This document shows positions 27,705 through 40,445 of a DNA stretch of 64,000 nucleotides, one piece after another. The notes under the pieces were generated by a model. It had not been told where the DNA came from and did not search any database. It was given only the letters and a program-made list of their open reading frames with translations. A program made the position numbers and the translations under genes. How positions within the stretch are numbered: position 1 is the stretch's first letter; every line of letters starts with the position of its first letter. This stretch comes from Pseudoxanthomonas sp. J31 (lineage in GTDB: Bacteria > Pseudomonadota > Gammaproteobacteria > Xanthomonadales > Xanthomonadaceae): NCBI RefSeq assembly GCF_000510725.1, contig NZ_AZNZ01000004.1:186001-250000 (forward strand), written 5' to 3'.

Positions 27705-28391
27705 ATGATCGAGCTGTACTACTGGCCCACCCCCAACGGCCACAAGATCACCCTGTTCCTGGAGGAATCCGGCCTGCCCTACACCATCAAGCCGGTGGAC
27801 ATCGGCAAGGGGGACCAGTTCAGGCCGGAGTTCCTGGCGTTCTCGCCCAACAACAAGATGCCGGCGATCATCGACCGCGAGCCCAACGACCTGGGCGAGC
27901 CGGTCACCGTGTTCGAGTCCGGCGCGATCCTGCGCTACCTGGCCGACAAGACCGGCCGCTTCGGCGGCGAAGGCCTGCGCGGCCGCGTCGAGGTGGACCA
28001 GTGGCTGGCCTGGCAGATCGCCGGCCAGGGCCCGATGACCGGCCAGTACGGGCACTTCACCGTGTACGCGCCTGAGCGGATCGAGTACGCGATCGACCGC
28101 TACACCCGCGAGGTGCAGCGCCTGCTGGGCGTGCTCGACAGGCGGCTGCAGGGCCGCGCCTTCATCGCCGGCGATGACTACACCATCGCCGACATGGCCG
28201 CCTATCCGTGGATCAACCCGTACACGAAGGCACCGCTGGACCTGGAGCCGTATCCGGAAGTACGCCGCTGGCACGCCAGCATCGCCGCGCGCCCGGCCAC
28301 CCAGCGTGCCTACGCCCTGACCCGGCAGGTCAACCCGAACGCCGGCAAGCCGCTGACCGAGGAAGAGCGCAAGCACCTGTTCGGCCGCTGA
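27705..28391 (+). CDS. Glutathione S-transferase-like disulfide oxidoreductase (YfcG/YghU group)
   Basis: 228 aa. The N-terminal thioredoxin-fold domain starts MIELYYWPTPNGHKITLFLE, where TPNGHK is typical of the nu-class YfcG group that uses Thr/Asn rather than Cys or Ser. The SGAILRYLADK glutathione-binding block follows at about residue 73. The all-alpha C-terminal domain has the N-capping motif (TIADMAAYPWI). A TACACT box and a GGAGG site precede the ATG. Probable thiol-disulfide chemistry with glutathione; substrate unknown. Confidence 0.88.
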   Translation: MIELYYWPTPNGHKITLFLEESGLPYTIKPVDIGKGDQFRPEFLAFSPNNKMPAIIDREPNDLGEPVTVFESGAILRYLADKTGRFGGEGLRGRVEVDQWLAWQIAGQGPMTGQYGHFTVYAPERIEYAIDRYTREVQRLLGVLDRRLQGRAFIAGDDYTIADMAAYPWINPYTKAPLDLEPYPEVRRWHASIAARPATQRAYALTRQVNPNAGKPLTEEERKHLFGR

Positions 28392-28396
28392 GGCAG

Positions 28397-28423
28397 CGGG
28401 CGGCCACCCGGCGTGGCCGCCCG
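28397..28423. terminator. Bidirectional hairpin between convergent genes
   Basis: CGGGCGGCCAC pairs with GTGGCCGCCCG, a perfect 11-bp stem, 6 bp after the GST stop and 27 bp before the stop of the convergent zinc-ribbon gene. It lacks a T-tract on both sides, so it may work with Rho or only stabilise 3' ends. Confidence 0.5.
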
Positions 28424-28449
28424 TGCAACGCGGCGCCGCGGCCGGCGGC

Positions 28450-32128
<3,679 letters not shown>

Positions 32129-32192
32129 GGCGCGGCTTTGTTCCCGGACGCGCTTCGCTCGTCCGGGCCACAGCCGCAGCGGCCCCCAGGAC

Positions 32193-32225
32193 AGGAACGC
32201 CGGCCCAGGGCCGGCGTTCCTGCTT
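32193..32225. terminator. Strong hairpin terminator between convergent genes
   Basis: AGGAACGCCGGCC pairs with GGCCGGCGTTCCT (13 bp, 3-nt loop), followed on the plus strand by TGCTTT. It sits 64 bp after the DPP IV stop and abuts the convergent lipoprotein gene, so it can serve the plus-strand transcript and possibly both. Confidence 0.75.
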
Positions 32226-32711
32226 TCAGTTGCCCGGTTCCACCGGCACGGAGGCCCCTGGCCGGCTGCCCGGTTCCGGCTGCGGCGCCACCGCCCCCGG
32301 CGGCACCCAGATGGCGACGCCGGCCGCCTTCTTCTGCGTGGTCGGGATGCCCACGCTGAGGCCGCCGGCGGTGTGGCGCCCGAAGCTGCCGGCGCCCACC
32401 GACATGCCCACCGGCGAGCCGGACGAACCCACGCCCACCAGCACCACGCCGTTGGCGCCCAGCGCCGCGGCCTCGCGCTTGAGCCGCGCCACCGCAGCGT
32501 CGGTCTGGCCCTGGGTGCCGAAGCCGACCGCGCTGGAGGCTTCCAGCTGGGCGATGTCCTGCGAGCCCGGCGGCGGCACCGAGTAGATCTGCACCTGGGA
32601 CGGGTCGATCGGCGGCCGCGCCTGGCCCAGCATGACCTTGGATGTGCCGGCGCAGCCGGCCAGCAGCAGGCCGGCCAGGGACGCGGCGATAAGTGGCTTC
32701 ATGTGGCGCAT
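32226..32711 (-). CDS. Lipoprotein with a YbjQ/DUF4156-like core
   Basis: 161 aa from the ATG at 32711, which has GGGGGAA 6 nt upstream; MKPLIAASL at 32702 is an alternative. The signal peptide ends in lipobox LLLAGCAG. The core (VQIYSVPPPGSQDIAQLEAS, KREAAALGANGVVLVGVG) resembles the small heavy-metal-binding/YbjQ-type proteins that turn up as lipoproteins in gamma-proteobacteria. It is followed by a Gly-rich segment and a Pro-rich tail. Function unknown. Confidence 0.7.
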   Translation of the reverse strand: MRHMKPLIAASLAGLLLAGCAGTSKVMLGQARPPIDPSQVQIYSVPPPGSQDIAQLEASSAVGFGTQGQTDAAVARLKREAAALGANGVVLVGVGSSGSPVGMSVGAGSFGRHTAGGLSVGIPTTQKKAAGVAIWVPPGAVAPQPEPGSRPGASVPVEPGN

Positions 32712-32766
32712 GGCGGTTCCCCCTGGGTCCGATGGTGGTGGCCGGATGTTCCCCCCGGCCGGGTGA

Positions 32767-33849
<1,083 letters not shown>

Positions 33850-33878
33850 GCCACGCCGGCCTGCGGGCGGCCCGGCGC

Positions 33879-34760
33879 TCAGGCGCCGGGCATGCAGCCG
33901 TCGGCCCCGCGCAGGGTCGGCACGGCGACCCGGTACAGATCACCCTTGCCGGCCTTCGGCGCCGGCGCCGAGCCGGTGACCAGCAGGTCGGCCGGGCGCG
34001 AAAGATCGACCACCGGCGCCCGCGTGTCGCGGTCCTCGGTGTTGAAGGACAGCCCCCATGGACCCTGCGCGGCATAAGCCACGCCCCGGCAGGCGGCCAG
34101 GTGGAGGCGCGAGCGGCCACTGGCCGGATCGCGCCGCGCGAACAGCAGCGCGCGGCCGCCGTCCAGCGCCAGCACGTCCAGCTCGTCGATCCGGGTGTTG
34201 ACGCCCGGCAGGGCGCCGGCCAGGACGAAACTGCCATCGGGAAGGATCCGCGCGGCGTACAGGTCCAGCCCTCCGGCACCGGGGTGGCCATCGCTGGCGA
34301 ACAGCAGGCGGTCCGCGGAGGGCGTGGGCGAATGCTCGTTGCCCGGCGTGTTGAGCGCGACCAGCGGCTCCGGCGTGCCCCAGCGCTGGCCGTCGAATGC
34401 CACCCGGTACAGGTCCAGGCCGCCGCGGCCATCCTCGCGTTCGGAGGCGAAGTACAGCCAGCGTCCGTCCGGCGAGAACGCCGGCTCGGTCTCGGTGCCG
34501 GGGGTGTTGAACGGCAGCGGCTGCGGATCGACCCAGCGGATGCCGTCGCGGCGGGCGATCCACAGGTCCATGCCGCCGGCGCCACCGGCACGGTCGCTGG
34601 CCCAGGCCAGCCACTGCCCGTCCGGGGAAACGCTGCCGCGCAGCTCATCGTCGCGCGTGGACACGGTCCACAGGCCCTCGATGCCAAACTCGGCCAAGCC
34701 GGACGCACTGGCCGGCAGGAGTAGACTCAGGCAAAGGGCCGTCCGCAGGTGGCTTCGCAT
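33879..34760 (-). CDS. Exported PD40/TolB-like beta-propeller protein
   Basis: 293 aa with a signal peptide (CLSLLLPASASGLA). It contains repeated PD40 units: VSPDGQWLAWASDRAGGAGG, FSPDGRWLYFASEREDGRGG, PSADRLLFASDGHPGAGG. Each carries a GGLDLY/GGMDLW strand, typical of WD40-like propellers related to TolB and OmpA-linked proteins. The C-terminus has a possible disulfide pair (LAACRG, ADGCMP). A binding role is likely; partner unknown. It is convergent with hemB. Confidence 0.8.
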   Translation of the reverse strand: MRSHLRTALCLSLLLPASASGLAEFGIEGLWTVSTRDDELRGSVSPDGQWLAWASDRAGGAGGMDLWIARRDGIRWVDPQPLPFNTPGTETEPAFSPDGRWLYFASEREDGRGGLDLYRVAFDGQRWGTPEPLVALNTPGNEHSPTPSADRLLFASDGHPGAGGLDLYAARILPDGSFVLAGALPGVNTRIDELDVLALDGGRALLFARRDPASGRSRLHLAACRGVAYAAQGPWGLSFNTEDRDTRAPVVDLSRPADLLVTGSAPAPKAGKGDLYRVAVPTLRGADGCMPGA

Positions 34761-34831
34761 GGCTCGGTCCGTAGTCCCGGGCCGGGCAGTCTAGCCGCCA
34801 TCGGCCCCACCACCGCAACGTCGAGGACGCC

Positions 34832-35683
34832 ATGCCCGAAGCCCGCTATGCCGTGTTTGGCCACCCCATCGCCCATTCGCTGTCGCCGCGGATCCATGCA
34901 GCCTTCGCCCGGCAGACCGGCATCGCCCTGCAGTACACGGCCATCGATGCCCCGCCGGAAGCGTTCGCCGACATCCTCGCGGCGTTCGCCGCCGGCGGTG
35001 GCCGCGGCGGCAACGTCACCATGCCGCTGAAGGAACAGGCGCACGCGCTGTGCGCCAGCCTCACCCCGCGCGCGCGCGCCGCGCAGGCGGTCAACACCCT
35101 GACCTGGCGCGACGGCCAGTGGCATGGCGACAACACCGACGGCGCCGGCCTGGTGCGCGACCTCACCGGCCGCCACGGCCTGGACCTGCGCGGCCGCCGC
35201 ACCCTGCTGCTGGGCGCCGGCGGCGCCGCGCGCGGCGTGGCCGGCGCGCTGCTGGAGGCCGGCGTGCTGGAACTGGCGGTGGTCAACCGCACCGCCGCGC
35301 GCGCCGACGCCCTGGTCGACGCGCTGGGCCAGCCCGGCCGCGCCTATTCGCGCTACTGGGACGACCTTGCCAACCAGGGCGACTTCGAGCTGATCGTCAA
35401 CGCCACCTCGGCCGCGCGCGGCACCGGCGCCGGCGCGTTCAACGCCCCGATCACCCTGGTCAACAGCCGCACCGTGGCGGTGGACATCAACTACGGCGAG
35501 GCGGCGATCCCGTTCCTGGCCTGGGCGCGCGCCGCCGGCTGCCTGCGCGTGGTCGACGGCCTGGGCATGCTGGTCGAACAGGCGGCCGAGGCCTTCGAGG
35601 CCTGGCACGGCGTGCGCCCGGACACCCAGCCGGTGTACGAGGAACTGCACGCGCAACACGCGCGCCTGGTCACCGCGGACTGA
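34832..35683 (+). CDS. aroE: Shikimate dehydrogenase
   Basis: 283 aa. Substrate and catalytic residues are visible: SLSPRIH (shikimate binding), Lys67 in NVTMPLKEQ, Asp103 in NTDGAGL, NADP loop [11 protein letters not shown] and NRTAARAD. The C-terminal [16 protein letters not shown] is the family's closing motif. It reduces 3-dehydroshikimate with NADPH in the pathway to chorismate, which is the XanB2 substrate about 30 kb away. A GAGGA site precedes the ATG. Confidence 0.97.
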   Translation: MPEARYAVFGHPIAHSLSPRIHAAFARQTGIALQYTAIDAPPEAFADILAAFAAGGGRGGNVTMPLKEQAHALCASLTPRARAAQAVNTLTWRDGQWHGDNTDGAGLVRDLTGRHGLDLRGRRTLLLGAGGAARGVAGALLEAGVLELAVVNRTAARADALVDALGQPGRAYSRYWDDLANQGDFELIVNATSAARGTGAGAFNAPITLVNSRTVAVDINYGEAAIPFLAWARAAGCLRVVDGLGMLVEQAAEAFEAWHGVRPDTQPVYEELHAQHARLVTAD

Positions 35684-35692
35684 GGCCAGCAG

Positions 35693-36046
35693 ATGCCGAC
35701 CCAGTTGCTGACCATGCTGGCCTACCAGCTGCCGGAACTGCTGGCCGCCAGCCTGGTGCTGGCCCTTCTGCGCATCCGTACCCGCACCGGCGCCCCCGGC
35801 CGCAGGCTGGCCGTGGCCGGCGCCCTGGTGGTCCTGCTCGCGTCCCTGCTGCGCCTGCTGGCCAGCCTCGGCCAGGGCTGGGTGCTGGCCCGCGGCATGG
35901 CCGGCGGCGGCGAATCCCTGGGCACCTGGCTGGCGCTGTACAGCGCGGCGGTGATGCTGTTTGCGCTGGCGTCCGCGGTGGGCCTGGCCCTGCTGGGCTG
36001 GGGCGCGCTGCGCGCGATCAGCGCGGCAGGGCCACGCGCGGCCTGA
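35693..36046 (+). CDS. Small hypothetical membrane protein
   Basis: 117 aa with three hydrophobic helices (about residues 7-26, 38-60 and 78-106) and an Arg-rich loop (RIRTRTGAPGRRL) after the first. It follows aroE by 9 bp and may be cotranscribed with it. No recognised family. Confidence 0.65.
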   Translation: MPTQLLTMLAYQLPELLAASLVLALLRIRTRTGAPGRRLAVAGALVVLLASLLRLLASLGQGWVLARGMAGGGESLGTWLALYSAAVMLFALASAVGLALLGWGALRAISAAGPRAA

Positions 36047-36067
36047 GCGGGCCGCGCAAAGCCCGGC

Positions 36068-36307
36068 TCAGGCACCCTGCCGGCGATACACCGCGGCGCT
36101 GATGCACGACAGCACGCTGACCACGAACCAGCCGAACGGGAACAGCGACAGGGTCAGCAGCCAGGTCAGGGCGCCGGCGATGCAGGCGGCCAGGAACCAC
36201 AGCACGGCCGAAAGCACCCGCCCCTGCACCAGCTGGCCCAGGCCGGGCACGACGAGGCTGCAGATGGCGGCAATCACGTTGCCCGCGGAGCCGGGTCCGT
36301 TGCTCAT
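36068..36307 (-). CDS. Small two-helix membrane protein (TM2-like)
   Basis: 79 aa from the ATG at 36307, which has an AGGAG site 7 nt upstream. The sequence GNVIAAICSLVVPGLGQLVQG followed by a second helix (VLWFLAACIAGALTWLLTLSL) resembles the TM2/YqaE-type proteins with a conserved PGLGQ turn. Function unknown. It is convergent with the aroE-linked gene. Confidence 0.75.
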   Translation of the reverse strand: MSNGPGSAGNVIAAICSLVVPGLGQLVQGRVLSAVLWFLAACIAGALTWLLTLSLFPFGWFVVSVLSCISAAVYRRQGA

Positions 36308-36466
36308 TGCGCAACTCCTCTCGAAGGACCGGTCCATCCTCGCCGACCCATTCCTGCCAGCCAGTGAAGAAGGTCACGCGACCACGAACCCCAGCCTGCA
36401 AAGGTGGAGCGCCGCCTGGCGGTCAAATGCGGCGGGGCTCCGCCCCAGACGGGCGCCACCAGGGCC

Positions 36467-36472
36467 TACACT
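36467..36472 (+). promoter_or_regulatory. -10 box of the YkgJ-like gene, probably leaderless
   Basis: TACACT, then 6 nt (GGGCGC), then the ATG at 36479. Confidence 0.5.
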
Positions 36473-36478
36473 GGGCGC

Positions 36479-36784
36479 ATGCATCCGCCGGCAGCCCCCG
36501 CCTTCGCGTGCCGCAGCGGTTGCGCCGCCTGCTGCACCGCCCCGTCGATCTCCTCGGCGATCCCCGGCCTGCCGCACGGCAAGCCGGCGGGCATGCCCTG
36601 CCCGCAACTGGACGCGGCCCTGCGCTGCCGCCTGTTCGGCCGTCCGGAACGGCCGGCCGTGTGCGCCTCGCTGCGCCCGGGCCCGGAGATGTGCGGCGCC
36701 AGCCGCGCCGAGGCGCTGGCGATCCTGGCCGCGCTGGAGGCGGCCACCACGCCGGATCAGCCGGCCGGCGCCATCCCCAGGTAG
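36479..36784 (+). CDS. YkgJ-family cysteine-cluster protein
   Basis: 101 aa. It has the N-terminal cluster CRSGCAACC and further Cys at about residues 41, 49, 61 and 71, the YkgJ arrangement thought to bind zinc or an iron-sulfur centre. The ATG at 36479 was chosen because the motif begins only 10 residues later and a -10 box sits 6 nt upstream. Its last 28 bp overlap the convergent gamma-carbonic anhydrase gene. Function unknown. Confidence 0.8.
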   Translation: MHPPAAPAFACRSGCAACCTAPSISSAIPGLPHGKPAGMPCPQLDAALRCRLFGRPERPAVCASLRPGPEMCGASRAEALAILAALEAATTPDQPAGAIPR

Positions 36785-37308
36785 GCGTCCTTCAGGCGCA
36801 CGTAGTGCGCGGCCGAGTAATGCAGGCTCTCGATCTCGCGCTCGCCCAGCTTGCGCACGAAGCGCGCCGGATTGCCCAGCCACAGCTCGGCCTCGCCCAC
36901 CACCTTGCCCGGACCGACCACCGCGCCCGCGCCGACGAAGCCGTACTTCTCCACCCGGGCACCGTCGAGCACGCGGGCGCCCATGCCGACCAGGCACAGG
37001 TCGGCGATGGTGCAGGCGTGCAGGATCGCACCGTGGCCGACGGTCACGTCCTCGCCGACCAGGGTCGGGTAGCCGCCCTTGTTGTACGGGCTGTGGTGGC
37101 TGGTGTGGATGATGGTGCCGTCCTGGATGTTGCTGCGCGCGCCGATGCGGATGTGGTTGACGTCGCCGCGCAGCACGCAGCCCGGCCACACCGAGACGTC
37201 GTCGCCCAGCTCCACGTCGCCGATCACGACGGCGGCCGGGTCCAGGTACACGCGCTGGCCGAGCACGGGCGAGCGTTCGAGGTAGGGGCGCAGGTTGGGC
37301 GTTTGCAT
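36757..37308 (-). CDS. Gamma-class carbonic anhydrase-like hexapeptide protein
   Basis: 183 aa. It is a left-handed beta-helix protein built from hexapeptide repeats (VVIGDVELGDDVSVWPGCVLRG and following). The metal-ligand pattern is conserved, with His in IIHTSHHSPYN and GHGAILHACTI. It belongs to the gamma-carbonic anhydrase/YrdA/PaaY family; many members have uncertain activity. It is convergent with the YkgJ gene and divergent from an aldehyde dehydrogenase with which its promoter is interleaved. Confidence 0.9.
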   Translation of the reverse strand: MQTPNLRPYLERSPVLGQRVYLDPAAVVIGDVELGDDVSVWPGCVLRGDVNHIRIGARSNIQDGTIIHTSHHSPYNKGGYPTLVGEDVTVGHGAILHACTIADLCLVGMGARVLDGARVEKYGFVGAGAVVGPGKVVGEAELWLGNPARFVRKLGEREIESLHYSAAHYVRLKDAYLGMAPAG

Positions 37309-37314
37309 GGGCGC

Positions 37315-37320
37315 ATTGTA
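37315..37320 (-). promoter_or_regulatory. -10 box of the gamma-CA gene, probably leaderless
   Basis: Minus-strand TACAAT followed by 6 nt and the ATG at 37308. Only 20 bp separate it from the oppositely directed -10 at 37341. Confidence 0.55.
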
Positions 37321-37340
37321 GGCGCGGCGGCGCGCGGCCC

Positions 37341-37346
37341 TACACT
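37341..37346 (+). promoter_or_regulatory. -10 box of the aldehyde dehydrogenase gene, probably leaderless
   Basis: TACACT followed by 6 nt (GCGCGC) and the ATG at 37353. Its expected -35 position overlaps the gamma-CA -10 box. Confidence 0.5.
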
Positions 37347-37352
37347 GCGCGC

Positions 37353-38801
37353 ATGGATGCCCCTGCCGCCCCCGCCAAGTCCCTGCCCGTCGACCCGCCC
37401 ACCGCGGTGGCCGAACTCGCGCCCACCCTGCAGCGCCTGCGCGCGGCCTGGCAAGGGCAGCGCCCCGGCTATGCGCAGCGGCGCGACGACCTGCGCGCCC
37501 TGCGCGCGGCGCTGAAGGCGGGCCTGCCGCGGATGGTGGAAGCGATCGCCGCCGACTTCGGCCACCGCCCGCGCGAGGAAAGCCTGCTGGCCGAGGCCAT
37601 GCCGGTGCTGTCCACCATCGACCTGCTGCTGCGCAACCTGCGCGGCTGGATGCGGCCGCGCCGGGTTTCGGCCGGCTGGCGGCTGTGGCCGGCGCGCGCG
37701 CAGCTGCGCAGCGAGCCGCTGGGCGTGGTCGGGGTGATCTCGCCGTGGAACTACCCGGTGAACCTGGCGCTGGTGCCGCTGGCCACCGCGATCGCCGCCG
37801 GCAACCACGTCTACCTCAAGCCCTCCGAGGCCACGCCCGCCACCTCGCGCTTCCTGCGCGAGTTGCTCCAGGAGGTGTTCCCCGCCGACCGCGTGGCCGT
37901 GGCCCAGGGCGGCGCCGACGTCGGCGCGGCGTTCGCCGCGCTGCCGCTGGACCACCTGGTGTTCACCGGTTCGACCGCGGTCGGGCGCAAGGTCATGGCC
38001 GCCGCGGCGGCCAACCTCACCCCGCTGACCCTGGAGCTGGGAGGCAAGTCGCCGGCCATCGTCTGTCCCTCGTATCCGCCGGAACGGGCCGCCGCGCGCC
38101 TGGCCACGGGCAAGTGGTTCAACGGCGGCCAGACCTGCATCGCCCCGGACTACGCGCTGGTGGTCGGCGGCCGCGAACGCCGCGATGCCCTGGTCGCAGC
38201 ACTGCGCGCCGAAGCCCTGGCCCGCTACGGGGACCTGTCCGGGCAGGCCGGCGACTACACCCGGATCATCGACCAGGCCCAGTTCGCGCGCCTGCAGGCC
38301 TGGCTGGACGAGGCCCGCGCGCGCGGTTGCGAGGTGCTGCCGCTGGTGGATGGCCACGACCCGGCGCGGCGCCTGTTCGCGCCGACCTTGGTGCTGGACC
38401 CGCCGGAGGACATCGCGCTGATGCGCGAGGAAATCTTCGGCCCGGTCCTGCCGGTGCTGGCGGTGGACTCGCTGGAGGCGGCTATCGGCTTCGTCAACGC
38501 GCGCCCGCGGCCGCTGGCGCTGTACCCGTTCTCCGCCGAGCGCGGCGAGATCGAGCGGGTGCTCGGCTCGGTGCTGGCCGGCGGCGTCACCGTCAACGAC
38601 ACCCTGCTGCACTTCGCCGCCGAGCACCTGCCGTTTGGCGGCGTCGGCCCCAGCGGCATGGGCGCCTACCACGGCCGCGCCGGCTTCGATGCCTTCAGCA
38701 AGCAGTTGCCGGTGCTGTGGCAACCTCGGCGCAGCGCCAGTGACCTGTTGCGGCCGCCCTACGCAAGGCTGGCGCGCCTCATCGGATTCCTGCTGCGGTA
38801 G
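37353..38801 (+). CDS. Coniferyl aldehyde dehydrogenase-type ALDH
   Basis: 482 aa. Catalytic residues of the aldehyde dehydrogenase family are present: Asn in SPWNYPVNLAL, Glu in LTLELGGKSP, Cys in FNGGQTCIAPDY. The C-terminal hydrophobic tail (LRPPYARLARLIGFLLR) is typical of membrane-associated fatty/coniferyl aldehyde dehydrogenases. It oxidises an aldehyde to an acid using NAD(P)+. Substrate is uncertain: either long-chain aliphatic or aromatic aldehyde. Confidence 0.88.
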   Translation: MDAPAAPAKSLPVDPPTAVAELAPTLQRLRAAWQGQRPGYAQRRDDLRALRAALKAGLPRMVEAIAADFGHRPREESLLAEAMPVLSTIDLLLRNLRGWMRPRRVSAGWRLWPARAQLRSEPLGVVGVISPWNYPVNLALVPLATAIAAGNHVYLKPSEATPATSRFLRELLQEVFPADRVAVAQGGADVGAAFAALPLDHLVFTGSTAVGRKVMAAAAANLTPLTLELGGKSPAIVCPSYPPERAAARLATGKWFNGGQTCIAPDYALVVGGRERRDALVAALRAEALARYGDLSGQAGDYTRIIDQAQFARLQAWLDEARARGCEVLPLVDGHDPARRLFAPTLVLDPPEDIALMREEIFGPVLPVLAVDSLEAAIGFVNARPRPLALYPFSAERGEIERVLGSVLAGGVTVNDTLLHFAAEHLPFGGVGPSGMGAYHGRAGFDAFSKQLPVLWQPRRSASDLLRPPYARLARLIGFLLR

Positions 38802-38888
38802 TCCCGGCACCGGAGGCCTGGGCGCCGTCCGTCGAAAACCCCGCATGCCGCTCGTCGCAGTGGCAGGCTCCCAGCTTTCCCCGAGACA

Positions 38889-40442
38889 ATGCCCCAGCCA
38901 CTTTCCGCCCCCAAGGCCACCCGCCGCGAATGGATCGGCCTGGCCATCATCGCCCTTCCCTGCCTGGTCTACGCGATGGACCTGACCGTGCTGAACCTGG
39001 CACTGCCGGCGATCAGCGCGCAGCTGGATCCCAGCGCCAGCCAGCTGCTGTGGATCGTGGACATCTACGGCTTCCTGGTGGCCGGTTTCCTGATCACCAT
39101 GGGCACGCTGGGCGACCGCATCGGCCGGCGCAAGCTGCTGCTGGCCGGCGCGGCCGCGTTCGCCGTGGCCTCGGTCATGGCCGCGTTCTCGCGCAGCGCG
39201 GAAACCCTGGTGGCGATGCGCGCCCTGCTGGGCGTGGCCGGCGCGACCCTGGCGCCCTCGACCCTGTCGCTGATCCGCAACATGTTCCATGACGAGCACG
39301 AGCGCCAGTTCGCGATCGGCGTGTGGATCGCCGCGTTCTCGGTCGGCGGCGCGATCGGCCCGCTGGTCGGCGGCCTGCTGCTGCAATGGTTCTGGTGGGG
39401 CGCGGTGTTCCTGGCCGCGGTGCCGGTGATGGTGCTGCTGCTGGTGCTGGGGCCGAAGCTGCTGCCGGAGTACCGCGACCCCGACGCCGGCAGGCTGGAC
39501 CTGGCCAGCATGCTGCAGTCGCTGGGCGCGGTGCTGGCCGTGGTCTACGGGCTCAAGCGCATCGCCGAACATGGCGTGGATCCACGCGGCATCGCCGTGC
39601 TTCTGGCCGGCATCGCCCTGGGCGCGATGTTCGTGCGCCGGCAGCGGCACCTGCCGTATCCGTTCCTGGACGTGACCCTGTTCCGGCGCCCGGCGTTTTC
39701 CGCCGCGATCATGGCCTACGCCCTCACCGGCCTGGCAATGATGGGCGTCTACATCTTCATGACCCAGTACCTGCAGCTGGTGCTGGGACTGACCCCGCTG
39801 CAGGCGGGCCTGGCCACCATCCCGTGGTCGGTGTGCTTCACCGCCGGCTCGCTGCTGGCGCCGCGGCTGGCGCGGCACTGGGGCGCGCGCCGGGTGATGG
39901 TGCGCGGGCTGGTGCTGGCCGCCGCCGGGTTCGTCGTCACCGCGCTGGTGACGCCGCCGCACGCGCTGTGGTTCCTGGTCGCCGGGATGATCGCGATGAG
40001 CATCGGCCTGGCACCGGTGATGACGGTGGGCAACGAGCTGATCATCACCACCGCGCCGCCGGAGCGCGCCGGGGCGGCCTCGGCGCTGTCGGAGACCAGC
40101 GCCGAACTGAGCGGTGCGCTGGGCATCGCCGTGCTCGGCAGCGCCGGCATGCTGCTGTTCCGGCTGTGGCTGGGCCCGGCGCTGCCGGCGGGCCTGGAAC
40201 CGGCCGAGGGCGCACGCGCCCTGGCCACCCTGGGCGGGGCGATGTCGGTGGCCGGCGGCCTGGCCGACGGCGGCGCGTTCGCCGAGGCCGCGCGCACCGC
40301 GTTCACCGATGCCATGCGCGCGGTGGCCGTGTTCGGTGCGGCGATGATGCTGGCCGCGGCCTGGATGGCCGCGCGCCTGATGCGCGACGGCGAAGGCGAG
40401 GGTGCGCCAGTGCCGGCGCTGGACCAGGCCCCCGGCGCCTGA
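38889..40442 (+). CDS. MFS drug exporter, DHA2 (14-helix) type
   Basis: 517 aa with about 14 membrane segments. Motif D1 is MDLTVLNLALPAI, motif A is GDRIGRRKLLLAG, and motif C is FSVGGAIGPLVGGLLL. These together define the DHA2 family (QacA/SmvA-like), which exports cationic compounds with proton antiport. No regulator is adjacent. The start ATG follows the dehydrogenase by 87 bp. Confidence 0.92.
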   Translation: MPQPLSAPKATRREWIGLAIIALPCLVYAMDLTVLNLALPAISAQLDPSASQLLWIVDIYGFLVAGFLITMGTLGDRIGRRKLLLAGAAAFAVASVMAAFSRSAETLVAMRALLGVAGATLAPSTLSLIRNMFHDEHERQFAIGVWIAAFSVGGAIGPLVGGLLLQWFWWGAVFLAAVPVMVLLLVLGPKLLPEYRDPDAGRLDLASMLQSLGAVLAVVYGLKRIAEHGVDPRGIAVLLAGIALGAMFVRRQRHLPYPFLDVTLFRRPAFSAAIMAYALTGLAMMGVYIFMTQYLQLVLGLTPLQAGLATIPWSVCFTAGSLLAPRLARHWGARRVMVRGLVLAAAGFVVTALVTPPHALWFLVAGMIAMSIGLAPVMTVGNELIITTAPPERAGAASALSETSAELSGALGIAVLGSAGMLLFRLWLGPALPAGLEPAEGARALATLGGAMSVAGGLADGGAFAEAARTAFTDAMRAVAVFGAAMMLAAAWMAARLMRDGEGEGAPVPALDQAPGA

Positions 40443-40445
40443 GCC

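Noticed and set aside
37224-39962. Minus-strand open frame of 912 codons spanning the ALDH and DHA2 genes
   Set aside because: Composition is unlike a protein; the opposing genes are well recognised.
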